Assembly (NCBI GenBank): GCA_016704435.1
Contig: JADJAB010000011.1
Location: forward strand, 96,196-160,195
DNA from: Rhodobacter sp.
Lineage (GTDB): Bacteria; Pseudomonadota; Alphaproteobacteria; Rhodobacterales; Rhodobacteraceae
Direction of reading: 5' to 3'
Length of the DNA stretch: 64,000 nucleotides
Shown: piece after piece, positions 55,691 to 64,000 of the stretch
How positions within the stretch are numbered: position 1 is the first letter of the stretch
Layout: each line of letters starts with the position of its first letter
Made by a program: the position numbers and the translations under genes
Notes under the pieces: generated by a model
Databases searched by the model: none
Seen by the model: only the letters and a program-made list of their open reading frames with translations
Told to the model about the DNA's origin: nothing

Positions 55691-56084
55691 TCAGGCCCCA
55701 CCGCCAAGGTCGAGGCTGTTGATGTATTTGCGCCCGGCGTCAAGGGCGGCCGCGACGGCTTCGGGCACCGGTGCGTGTCGCGCGACTGCCACAGTTTGAT
55801 CAGCATCGGCAGGTTTGCGCCGTAAAGGATGCGGCGACCGGAGGTCGCACAGGCCGGAAGCGACAGGTTGGAGGGGTGCCGCCGAACATGTCGGTCACTA
55901 CCACCACGCCCTCGCCCCTTGATCCACCGTTTGCGGCGGCGCTGATCTCGGCCTGTTTTTCGGCCCGGTCATGCACATCCTCGATGGCGATGGCGCGCAC
56001 GCCCTTGCTGCTTGCCACAACATGCTCGACCGGAAAGATATTCCCGCGCCAGCCCTCCATGAGCGACGATGACGATCCGATCAA
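55691..56084 (-). pseudogene. PTS EIIA component (mannose family), frameshifted
   Basis: Regulatory EIIA of the nitrogen/carbon-type PTS found with HprK in Alphaproteobacteria. It starts near 56084 with IVIVAHGGLAREYL (active His in AHGG), then GVRAIAIED, AEKQAEISAA, EGVVVVTDMFGGTP and, after shifts, PVPEAVAAALDAGRKYINSL to the stop at 55691. Length fits 130 residues. No sugar-specific EIIB/EIIC is present, so a regulatory role is inferred. Confidence 0.78.
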
Positions 56085-56101
56085 GCCCCTGGTACGCCCG
56101 C

Positions 56102-56994
56102 TCAGCTGGGGCGGGAGTCGCCCCTTTGCGTTCCAGTTCCCGGTGACGTCTTGACACCGGCCAGCCCGCTTCCGCAAGGGCTGCGCCCAGCGTTTCCGCA
56201 ACGGCAACCGACCGGTGTTGCCCTGCCGGTAACCGTAAATCCGATCGAAAGGGATGCGCCTTGCCTTCCTCGGAGATTGCGGGAAGCATCAACAGAAGAG
56301 TACGCAACCGGCGGAAGAACTCTCGGTCTTCGGGTCGGCCTCTGACGAAGGCCATCACCGGCCATCATCGCGGCCATCCAGCGGCGCAGGGCGGCGTCCC
56401 AATGCGGGTTGGCCAGGAAACCGGCAGTCGAAGATCATGTCGACGCCCGCGGCACGCCGCGCTTGTAGCTTCGAAGGACTGCACCGAGACGGCCAGCCGC
56501 CCGGTCGCGCCGGCTCGAACTAACCCGCGATTTCGGCCTTCAGGTCATGCGGGCTGGTCGCTGGGGTGTTGATCGATGGGTCCGCCCTCACCCGGATCGG
56601 CGCCAGGAGGTCGATCTCGCGCTCGATCCCTTCGGTCGGGGTTTCAGCCGGGCCAGCGGGTGGCGGCGGCGGGTTTCCGAGAAAAGTCGCCGGATCCAAT
56701 TCGCCCGGGGCGCAGTCCAGGATACAGCACCTCCAGGCTGACGCGGGGTCGCGGGTCAGGCTGTCGATCAGTTCGATCAAGCGGGTGGTGTTGAAATCGC
56801 GGTTGCTTGCGGTGGCCAGATTGCGTGGGGCGGCCCAGCGGCGGGTCCAGCAGAAGCGGGATCCGAGCAGCGGGATGTTGTCGATCCCTCTCGCCTAGAT
56901 CCTCCAGCATATGGATCGCCGTCGACCGCCCGGCGCCCGAAGGCGGGTGATCCGAGGACAAGACGATGTTCACCAGTGTGGGATCTGGGTCATA
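56102..56994 (-). pseudogene. rapZ: RNase adapter/P-loop protein RapZ, many frameshifts
   Basis: Nucleotide-binding regulator. Pieces in order are PPSGAGRSTAIHMLEDLG (P-loop), RLIELIDSLTRDP, ETPTEGIEREIDLLAPIRVRAD, SPHDLKAEIAG, MMAFVRGRPEDREFFRRLR and GQHRSVAVAETLGAALAEAG. The order and the total span (about 297 residues) are right for RapZ/YvcJ. The start at 56994 overlaps the hprK stop by four bases, showing the normal operon structure beneath the errors. Confidence 0.8.
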
Positions 56995-57453
56995 CGCCCT
57001 TCGCTTTGCCGTCCACCCCGAAGATAGAGCATCAGTGCGGCGGTAAAATGGTCATTCTGCACGCGCGGCACAAGCGGCAGGCTGCAACCGAGGATCGTGA
57101 TTGCGCGGTGGGGTGGCAGGCGGCGATCGTCTTTACGACAGATCGGCGACCAATGCCACTTGTGCCGTAATCCAGCAGCTCCGCCCGCAGCAGGCCAAAG
57201 GGCCGCGCGCCTCGATCGATATCCGCGGATCGCCGGGGCAGGGCAGCGCGACCGTGGGAGCCGCCGAGGCACAACCTGCCGCGCAGTCCAGTCGTCGGAC
57301 ACCGTATTAGGCCGAGCGCCTCAATTACGGCGCCAGGAGACGGACTTTCCGGCGCCTGAAGAATGATGATCAGAGCGCCCACGATATTCGTCCGCGACCT
57401 GCAGGAGGCGTGAAGGATTTCAGAATCGCCTGCCGGCGTCACGCCCGCGCCAT
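56991..57453 (-). pseudogene. hprK: HPr kinase/phosphorylase (short alphaproteobacterial type), frameshifted
   Basis: Phosphorylates HPr on Ser. Recognisable pieces are SEILHASC at the N-terminus, ALIIIL before a damaged P-loop, GLLRAELL, and near the end LLGCSLPLV-like and RVQNDHFTAALMLYLRGGRQ. The span fits about 150 residues, the short form without the N-terminal domain. The predicted ATG overlaps the chvG stop (TGATG). Confidence 0.75.
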
Positions 57454-59148
57454 CAACCAGACGGAGGCCGACCACAAGCGGGGCTCCGGAACTCAACAAT
57501 CCGGCGTCGGCGGCGGTGGGCCGGATGTTTCTCTGCCCAGATCACGCCGCCATGCGCCTCGACGATCTGCTTCGCGCTCGCCGGGCCGGAACCCGAATGG
57601 TTGCCGAGATCGCCTGACGGGCGCGTTCGGAGTAGAACCGCTTGAACACCTTGGTCAGCGCCTGTTCCGGGGATGCACCGGGGCGGTATCTTCCACTGCC
57701 ACCAGCACGAGGTTGTCGCGCCGCCGCACCAGACGCGCACACGCGCGTCGCCGTATTCTGAAACGAAATCGCGTTGGTGATCGGGTTGACGAAGACCTGC
57801 GCCAGCCGCGCCTCGAGGCCGCGGATCGTGATTTGGTTCGGCGGGAAGGTCGATGATGAAATCCCCGCCCTTTCCGCTGCTTGCTGGCCCAGATGCTGAC
57901 CCCGGATGCGACGGTAACATCAGGTTGAACGATTCACCTCCGTCCTCCTTGACCAGTTCAGGTCCAACCGCGAGGCGTTGGAGATGTCACTGACCAGACG
58001 GTCCGGGCGGCGCACGTCATGCTCGATCCCGTCCAGAAGTTTCTCGCGCTGTTGCTTCCTTCTTGACGCCGCGCATGCTGCCACGGCCGAGCGCAGAAAC
58101 GGGGATCTTGAGTTCATGCGCCACATCGGCGGCGGTGTTCTGGGTGGCGTCGATCCCGGTCCGCCAGCGCCCCGCCACCATGCCGCGCATCACGCCGACC
58201 GGCGAGCGATCTCATCCGGGCCGCGCCGCAGGTCGAGGATGCGCACCCTGCGGGGCTGACCTTGCGGTTATGGCGGTCGCGCCACGGCACTAGGGCCGCG
58301 GCGGCCCGAGGTTCCCGACAGCGGATTGGCGATGGTCGAGAGGCCAACACGAGGCTGGGACGCCAGCGACTTTTAACGGTGCCGACGAACATCTGCGCGG
58401 GATCTGTTCGCGTTCATAGCGCACCAGGCGGTCGATCTCACACCCTCGGCCGAGGTCAGCGCCGTCCCGCCCATACTTCGCCAGCCGACCAGATCGGCGT
58501 GCCGATGTGAGAGTGGCGTTCCGCCATCGGCATCGCGCCAGTGTGCAACCGGTCTCGCCCGCCCGCGCGGCAGGAAAGACTGCCCGCGGGCCAGGGCTGG
58601 GAATGTCCGATTTTTGCAGGCTGATCGGCGCGCCGAAGCCCAGGATGCTGGAAACGCCGGTTCAGACCGCATTCGGGAAATCGGTGATCACGGTGGATCT
58701 CACGCCGCCGGGCGTATCGCCTTCGGTCAGCGGCCGGACCGACGCGGCTGAGCGCCCAGGCCGCCCGCCGGTTCGAGAAGCAAACGCCTCTGCGCGCGCC
58801 CAAGTCACCGCCCGACCCAGCCCCGCGGCGTAGTCAAAGCTTGAGCGTCGAGGTTTGGTTCTGCGCTTCGCCCCCATCGGCGATCGAGTTCCACGCCTCG
58901 CGGATCGGCCAGCTTCGCGTTGCCAGTACCGGACTGTCGCGGAATTGGTTCGGGTGCTTTGCCGACAACCGGGATCACCAGCGCCATCATGTTTGAAGAT
59001 GATGATCTTGCGCGCCGGGCGCCGCGTTCCAGCGAAAACCGGGGCGCGGGTGCGGGTTTCCGCGCAGGCCCCCGACCGTGGCATCGGGGTGAAGTGATCT
59101 TCACCAGGAAGGACCCTCTCCGGTCTTTCTGAATGGCGGAGAATCCAT
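57453..59148 (-). pseudogene. chvG: sensor histidine kinase ChvG, many frameshifts
   Basis: Membrane sensor kinase of the ChvG/ChvI (ExoS/ChvI) acid and envelope-stress system. The N-terminal membrane region reads KIIIF and NMMALVIPVV near 59000. The catalytic end is clear: SEYGDARVRVW, EQALTKVFKRFYSERARQAI, KQIVEAHGGVIWAE and a final VVGL...SG. The DHp domain around 58000-58130 is fragmentary. Length fits about 565 residues. It starts 19 bases after the chvI stop. Confidence 0.78.
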
Positions 59149-59167
59149 GACGATGCGCGGCGGTCGT

Positions 59168-59882
59168 TCAGCGGCTAGTCTGGGCCGTCACTCTTCCGTT
59201 GTAGCGATAGCCGATGCCGTAAAAACGTTTACGTCCGCCAGAATCATCGTCCACCAAAGCGTGCGCATCTTCGCGCGGCCACTTGATAGCAACAACCGAT
59301 GGTGCGGTCATCGACGTAGACTGGTCAAATCTTAAACCGCGTCCATCGGCGAGCGTCGCGATTTAACAAGAAGCCACGGGCGCTGCGCCGCGCAAACAAG
59401 AGAATTCCGTGACCGGTCCTTGGTCCGTCGCCGCCCTTCCGATCACGGAATGGCGACGCGTTCCATCACCGGGCTGCCGCGCGTTCCATGATTAACTTGG
59501 TTTCTGATTGATCGACACTTTACTTGGTGGTGTTCTCCTGCCAGCTTAAGCAGTGAGATCAGCTGACCAGAGAGCGCTGACTGAAGGGCTTTCACATAAT
59601 CGTCCGCGCCATCCACGCAGGCCCAGAACCTCGTCGATCTCATCGTCTTTCGAAGATCACCGGCATCGAGGTTTCTGCCGCAGCCTCTGCAACAGGTCCA
59701 TCCCGTCCATCCGGGGCATCTTGATGTCCAGCACCGCCATGTCGGGAAGACGACGGTGGGGGCGTCCAGCGCCGAACTGGCCGTCGCTTTAACGGTTTCA
59801 ACTTCGAAGCCTTCGGCCTCAAGCGTCATCGAGACGGACGTCAGGAATTCCTGTCGTCGTCCACAAGGACGATCCTCGACAT
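59168..59882 (-). pseudogene. chvI: response regulator ChvI, many frameshifts
   Basis: DNA-binding partner of ChvG. The receiver domain is partly readable: FLTSVSMTLEAEGFEVET, a garbled LD(I/M)(K)MP region with the phospho-Asp, and GADDYVK. The winged-helix output domain is badly damaged but ends VYVDDRTI and YGIGYRYN, the classical OmpR-type finish. ATG at 59882, stop at 59168. It is usually essential in this group, which makes decay unlikely. Confidence 0.75.
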
Positions 59883-60041
59883 GTTCTTTGTTCCTGCTCT
59901 GGTTATGTTTTCCATCATTCTCCGCAAACCGGGCGAGGAGATCGCTTACCAAAACGCGTCACCGCGTGCCTCGGGGCCTCGGGAACACGAAATTTCCAGA
60001 TCAATGACTAATATGCCTCACCTCGGCAAAGCAGACGCAAT

Positions 60042-60074
60042 TGGTTGCGCTAACCTGCAGGTGGTTGCGCTAAC
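60042..60074. promoter_or_regulatory. tandem 13-base repeats upstream of pckA
   Basis: TGGTTGCGCTAAC occurs at 60042-60054 and again at 60062-60074, a 20-base period (two helical turns). Each half is nearly palindromic around GCGC (GGTT.GCGC.AACC), like LacI-family operators. The rest of the 347-base gap between chvI and pckA shows no ORF or hairpin I would defend. LacI-type control of pckA is known in rhizobia. Base quality here is poor, so details may be wrong. Confidence 0.45.
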
Positions 60075-60229
60075 TGTGCCAAAGCGCCCTGTTCCCGTGC
60101 AAATCCGCCATGTTATAGCCGCGATAGAGACGCGCCTCTTGCGCCGCGTCCCGGCACCCATGGCCCGGGTGTCTTGAATTGATGCTATAAAGGACCCGCG
60201 CAGCCCGCGCGGCATCGGGAGCAGCCAGG

Positions 60230-61829
60230 ATGATCACAGGACGCGTGAACCCACAGAAGCCTTTGGAAAACCAGGGTATCAGTGGGGCGGCCGCCGTCTA
60301 TTACAACCTGATCGAGCCGGCGCTGGTGGAACAGGCCGATGCAGCGCGGCGGGAGGCTACGTCGGGCAAGGCGGCGCTTTCCTGTGCACCACCGGGCGGT
60401 TGCCTGGGCGGTCGCCGGAAGACAAGTTCGTCGTCCGCACGCCCGTCAGTGGAGGGCAGCATCTGGTCGGGACAACAACGCGCCGGTGGACCCCGCCGCC
60501 TTCGCCCAGCTGACGGCCGACATGCTGGAAGCATGTGAAGGGCCGCGATCTTTTCGTGCAGGACCTCTATAGCGCCGACTCGGTGCACCAGGTCGATCTG
60601 CGGTGGTGACGGAACTGGCATGGCCTGTTCATCCACCACCTCTTTTTCCGCCAAGCGCGAAGAGGAGCTGGACAACTTTATGCGGAGTGGTTGTTCTCAG
60701 CGTGCCCAGCTTCAAGGCCGACCCGGCGAAGCACGGCTGCCGCTCTGGCACTGTCATCGCACTGAACTTCGACGAAAGATCGTGCTGATCGGCAACACCG
60801 CCTATGCTGGCGGGAACTGGAAGTCAGTCTTCACCATCCTGAACTACATCCTGCCCGGCAATGGCGTGATGGCGAGGGCTTGCGCGCCAACCATGCCATC
60901 AGGAAACCCGGTGGATGCCGCCGTCTGTTTTCGGCCTCTCAAAGGCACCGGCAAGACCACCTTGTCGGCAGAAGCCCCGACGCCGTCCGCTGATCAGCGA
61001 TGACGAGGCACGGCTGGTCGGATCGCGGCGCATCTTCCGCCCTGAGGGCGGCTGCTGCGCCGGGTTTATCAGCACGGACCCGAAGGCCGAGCCGGAAATC
61101 TACGCCACTACCAGCCGCTTCGGCACCGTGATCGGAAACGTGGTCTTCGATCGAGACGCTGGATCTGGACTTCGCCGACAACAGCCGGACCGACAACTTC
61201 CGCTGCGCCTATCCGATGGAGGCGATCTCGAACGCACCGGACACGGCGCTGGGCGAGCACTAGCATGGTGATGCTGACCTGCGACACGCGTTCGGCGTAC
61301 TGCCATATCACACGGCTGTCGCCGGCACAGGAGTGTATCATTTCCTGTCGGGCTTCACCTCCAAAGTTGCGGGCACCCGAACCCGGGACTCACCGAGCCG
61401 CAGCCCACCTTTTCCACTTCTTCGGCGCCCCGTTCATAACGCCCGTCGAGAGTCAGTATAGCGAAGCTCTTGCGGGAAAGATAAACCGCCACGGCACTTT
61501 GTCTGCTGAACTGGTCGAAAGCACCGGCTGGACCAAAGCGGCGCCTACGGCACCGGCAAGCGGATGCCGATCAAAGGCGGCCGTGCGCTGTTGACTGCCT
61601 GCGGCGCTGGACAATGGTGAGCGAGGCCGAGTTCCGCCGGGACTGACTTCGGCTTCGACGTGCCGGTAGTTACAGAAGGCGTGGACGGCCCCTTGCTGAA
61701 CCCGCGCGAACTACGGGCGGCCAAGCGCACCTGAACTGGGGCGAAAGCTGTCGAGATGTTTATATGAAGAACTTCGGCCAGTATGTGCCCTATATCGACG
61801 ACGACGTGAAGGCTGCCGCCATTGGCTGA
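60230..61829 (+). pseudogene. pckA: phosphoenolpyruvate carboxykinase (ATP), many frameshifts
   Basis: Gluconeogenic enzyme converting oxaloacetate to PEP. Correct pieces in order: GRVNPQKPLENQGISG and VYYNLIEPALVE, NCPSFKADPA-like SFKADPAKHGCRS, VLIGNTAYAG and SVFTILNYILPG, a garbled GTGKTTLSA P-loop, EPEIYATTSRFGTVI, PMEAISNA, VYHFLSGFTSKVAG and FGQYVPYIDDDVKAAAIG at the stop. The overall span equals the normal 532 residues, so insertions and deletions roughly cancel. Its place beside chvI is the conserved one. Confidence 0.82.
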
Positions 61830-61847
61830 CAGCCCGCGGCCCAGCCG

Positions 61848-61899
61848 CTTCATCTTGGCGAAAATACTCCACGGGGGTACGGGGGTGTGAAACCCCCGT
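61848..61899. repeat. intergenic repeat between pckA and TSUP gene
   Basis: On the minus strand GGAGTATTTTCGCCAAGATGAAG (61848-61870) matches the element at 45742-45764 at 19 of 23 positions. Next to it ACGGGGGT is repeated twice (61871-61886), and the second copy pairs with ACCCCCGT (61892-61899) to form an 8-bp hairpin. It sits between two convergent genes, as at 45.7 kb, and probably terminates transcription. Confidence 0.6.
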
Positions 61900-61910
61900 G
61901 ACGCTGCCCG

Positions 61911-62688
61911 CTACATCAGCGCCTGCCGCACCAGACGATTCAGCCGCTGACTACCAGCAAACCCTTTGTCCAGCGCCGGAACCGCGCACGGTCAGCCGGC
62001 CCCTGCCCCGAGAACCAAGGATCATCCCAGCCATCGCGGAGCAAGACCAAAGAACTGCCCGGAAAGACCAGCCGGTCGCCGCTGGCCAGCCGGTGCCCAG
62101 ATGCGCCCGCGACAAAAGCGCCACTGCCCCGATCAGGAACACCACGCCTTGCGCGCGAACCATCTCCAGCTTCGGCACGCCGGTCGACAGGAGCAGCACC
62201 AGCAGCGGTGGCCCCCAGATGCCTGACACACCGCCATAAAGCCCACCGATGATCCCCAGCAGCCATTCCGCCCGCGCCCGGTGCTCCAGCCGCAGCCGCA
62301 GCGGAATGCCGGCCAGCTGCAAGGCGGCAAAGACCGTCACCGGCACGCCCAGCAACAGCAGATAGGCCATCCGCGGGATCCACTCGAGAACACCTGCGCA
62401 GAGACCACGATGGTTTACCGTCGATCGGGGAAGCGGCCAGCGGTAGGTCAGCGCCGTTTTATCGCCGGGGCCAGACCGGCGCAGGGCCTGGCCGCTGGTT
62501 GAAGTCGCCAGCATCGGCAGGATCAGCCCGGCCAGCGCGCCAGATCGGGCGGCAGGAAGGCCGAAAACGCCGACATCATGATCGGCGGCATGACGAAGCC
62601 ACCACACCCTTCACGAAACCGCAAGCAGCGTCACGGTCAGCGCCGGCCAGGGCACCGCAGGGTCAAGCCCCGCCATCAGTTGATCCAT
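61911..62688 (-). pseudogene. TSUP family (TauE/SafE-like) permease, frameshifted
   Basis: Starts at 62688 with DQLMAGLDPAVPWPALTVTLLAV and then needs several frame changes: GLILPMLATSTSGQALRR, AYLLLLGVPVTVFAALQLAG, ECLLGIIGG-like LLGIIGGLYGGVSGIWGPP (the family glycine motif) and VVFLIGAVALLSRAHLG. It ends near 61911 with LNRLVRQALM. Around 258 residues once corrected, multi-pass. It lies between pckA and the DUF3859 pair and is a second member of the superfamily besides 13754-14515. Confidence 0.72.
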
Positions 62689-62821
62689 GCCCGCCTCCCT
62701 TCGCCGCCTTGTGGCAGCGGATTGCCGAAAGCGGAAGGGGCGCAACATCTGAAAACCATGCGCCGGTTGACCTTGCAGCCGGACTGCCCTTTCATTCGCG
62801 CCAGCCCGAAGGAGACGACGC

Positions 62822-63354
62822 ATGCCCGCGATCCGGCCGACCCTTCCGATCTGTGCGGCCGTCGTCGCTGCCGCCCTCCCCGTGCTGGCCGACCCCGCGC
62901 CGCCGCTGGCGACACCACTGGTCACGATCGTCGAATACGGCATCTATTGCCGCCCCGACGTCGAAGGCTTCCAAGCGGCTGGGATGACCTCGCTGGGCAT
63001 CTTTGTCTTTTTCCGGCCTGCCCGAGTTCCGCTTTAGCAACAGCGGGTTCCCGCCCGGCAGGCGTCTCGTTCGGGCTGGTGGTGGAAGCTGGCGTGCCCG
63101 TGGCCCGGCTTAGTCCGCATATGGAGAAACACGGAAGCCAGGCCGCGGGGGTGCCGGAGATCTGGTATTCCGACCTCTTCGCCGACGTTCCGTCGATGCG
63201 CGGTTATTCCTTCGATTTCGAGGCTGAGCTGATCCCCGGCCTCTGGCGGATGGAGGCGTGGGATGGCGAAACCCGGCTCTACAGCATCGACTTCGAGGTG
63301 GTGCCCCCGTCGGCCTTGCCGGGCATCGGGTCGGATTGCAACCTGCTGTCGTGA
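62822..63354 (+). pseudogene. DUF3859-like secreted protein, first of two, frameshifted
   Basis: Signal peptide at about residues 1-23 (ICAAVVAAALPVLA), then TIVEYGIYCRPDVEGFQAAG, typical of the DUF3859 start. The frame is lost twice between 63005 and 63065: PEFRFSNSGFPPG in one frame, then VSFGLVVEAGVPVARLSP in the next. The rest, through GYSFDFEAELIPGLWRMEAW to the stop at 63354, is clean. About 177 residues once corrected. It marks the right edge of the low-quality stretch. Confidence 0.75.
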
Positions 63355-63401
63355 TGGCATGGGGGATTGAGCCGGCCCCCGCCGCGTGGTTTGCTGTGCC
63401 G

Positions 63402-63920
63402 ATGATCCGCGCGCTTCTTGCCCTTGCCCTGCTGGCAACCCCTTGCGGTGCCGCCCCCGCGGATCCCGTCCACGGGCCGGAAATCGGCACGCTGGAGGTA
63501 GGTATCTTCTGCGCCCTGCAGGCAATGGACCGGATGCCCGCGCCCGGCACGGCCTCCGGATGGATCCATGTGCCGACGACCGAGATCCGCTTTCACTGGC
63601 CTGACCGCCAGGTGGTGCCCGCCGCCATCGGTCTGGCCTTCGGGGTCAGGGTCACCGGCGTCCCCGGCTTTGCCACCGCCAGTGCAGAGGCGCGGGTGAC
63701 CCGCCCCGGCCGTGCCACGCCCGAAGTCTGGGCGACAGGGCTTTCCGATGCGGGCAGTTCGCTGGCCTTCTTTCGGTTCGACACAGACGACGAACTGGTC
63801 CCCGGCCTCTGGACCTTCGAGGTCTGGGATGGCGAGGTGCGGCTTTACCATGCCGAATTCGAAATCGTCCCTGCCGCCGCCCTGCCCGAGATCACCGAGG
63901 CCTGCGGGGCGGTATCGTAA
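63402..63920 (+). CDS. DUF3859-like secreted protein, second of two
   Basis: 172 residues, intact. Signal peptide about residues 1-18 (ALLALALLATPCGA). The mature part parallels the preceding gene: an early GTLEVGIFCAL, then GLAFGVRVTGVPGF, and a closing DDELVPGLWTFEVWDGEVRLYHAEFEIVPA. The last part is closely similar in the two proteins (ELIPGLWRMEAWDGETRLY in the first), so they are tandem paralogues. Each contains a few Cys that could form disulfides in the periplasm. Function unknown. Confidence 0.8.
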   Translation: MIRALLALALLATPCGAAPADPVHGPEIGTLEVGIFCALQAMDRMPAPGTASGWIHVPTTEIRFHWPDRQVVPAAIGLAFGVRVTGVPGFATASAEARVTRPGRATPEVWATGLSDAGSSLAFFRFDTDDELVPGLWTFEVWDGEVRLYHAEFEIVPAAALPEITEACGAVS

Positions 63921-64000
63921 TCGGATGCGACACTTTCATTCGCCAATGCGATTCCGGACGAAAGTATGTTGCGCTGCAGTTGCGAAGGACCTATCTCTTC

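Noticed and set aside
53570..62700. True mass pseudogenisation of the ChvGI/HPr/pckA locus
   Set aside because: Total gene lengths and start/stop overlaps are kept, damage stops at sharp edges, and several genes are normally essential, so sequence error fits better.

Overview
The window looks like chromosomal DNA of a Rhodobacteraceae member (Alphaproteobacteria, Rhodobacterales). The evidence is the high G+C, the serC-serA pair with a hairpin leader, the triple deformylase-fmt cluster, the rpoZ-spoT-DUF2062-pdxJ-acpS-lepB-rnc-era string, DUF1491 and DUF6473 families, an etfBA-hbd set, and the HPr/EIIA/RapZ/HprK/ChvG/ChvI/pckA locus in its usual alphaproteobacterial order. I saw no tRNA, rRNA, CRISPR, phage or IS element.

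Layout. (1) 1-9.3 kb: a galactoside uptake and catabolism cluster. An ABC importer (binding protein, two permeases) is followed on the minus strand by a GH36 alpha-galactosidase, 2-dehydro-3-deoxygalactonokinase and a GH42 beta-galactosidase cut by the window edge. An IclR regulator and the importer ATPase lie on the plus strand. A consensus -35 and a perfect operator-like palindrome sit between the two arms. (2) 9.3-13.2 kb: serine synthesis (serA, serC, serB). (3) 13.2-24.5 kb: a GNAT enzyme, a TSUP permease, an atypical SDR, SMC, a putative LexA-controlled micro-ORF, a glycosyltransferase, a lytic transglycosylase, cobD, an L,D-transpeptidase and a MalY/PatB enzyme. (4) 24.7-27.9 kb: three deformylase paralogues, one of them catalytically degenerate, then fmt. 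(5) 27.9-33 kb: a minus-strand run including ispH and rnhA. (6) 33-42 kb: a housekeeping string from folK to era and DUF1491. (7) 42-53.4 kb: tuf, P450, parC, etfBA and others. (8) 53.4-62.8 kb: hbd, plsC, ptsH-like, EIIA, rapZ, hprK, chvG, chvI, pckA and a TSUP permease. All are recognisable, but every frame is broken many times. (9) 62.8-64 kb: two DUF3859 paralogues, the second intact.

Sequence quality matters for reading this window. Outside region 8, several core genes (rnc, cobD, LysE, P450, GNAT) carry a single indel, usually in a short G/C run, and era lacks most of its KH domain. Region 8 carries dense indels and substitutions in genes that are normally essential or core (chvGI, hprK). 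I read these mainly as assembly or read error rather than decay. They are labelled pseudogene below only because the sequence as written does not encode an intact protein.

The most interesting candidate biology is: a 40-residue membrane micro-protein directly behind a GAAC-N7-GAAC LexA-type box (possible SOS division inhibitor); a deformylase-like pseudoenzyme co-transcribed with active deformylases and fmt; an SDR without the catalytic Tyr/Lys pair; and double-palindrome repeats abutting GTG-started genes.
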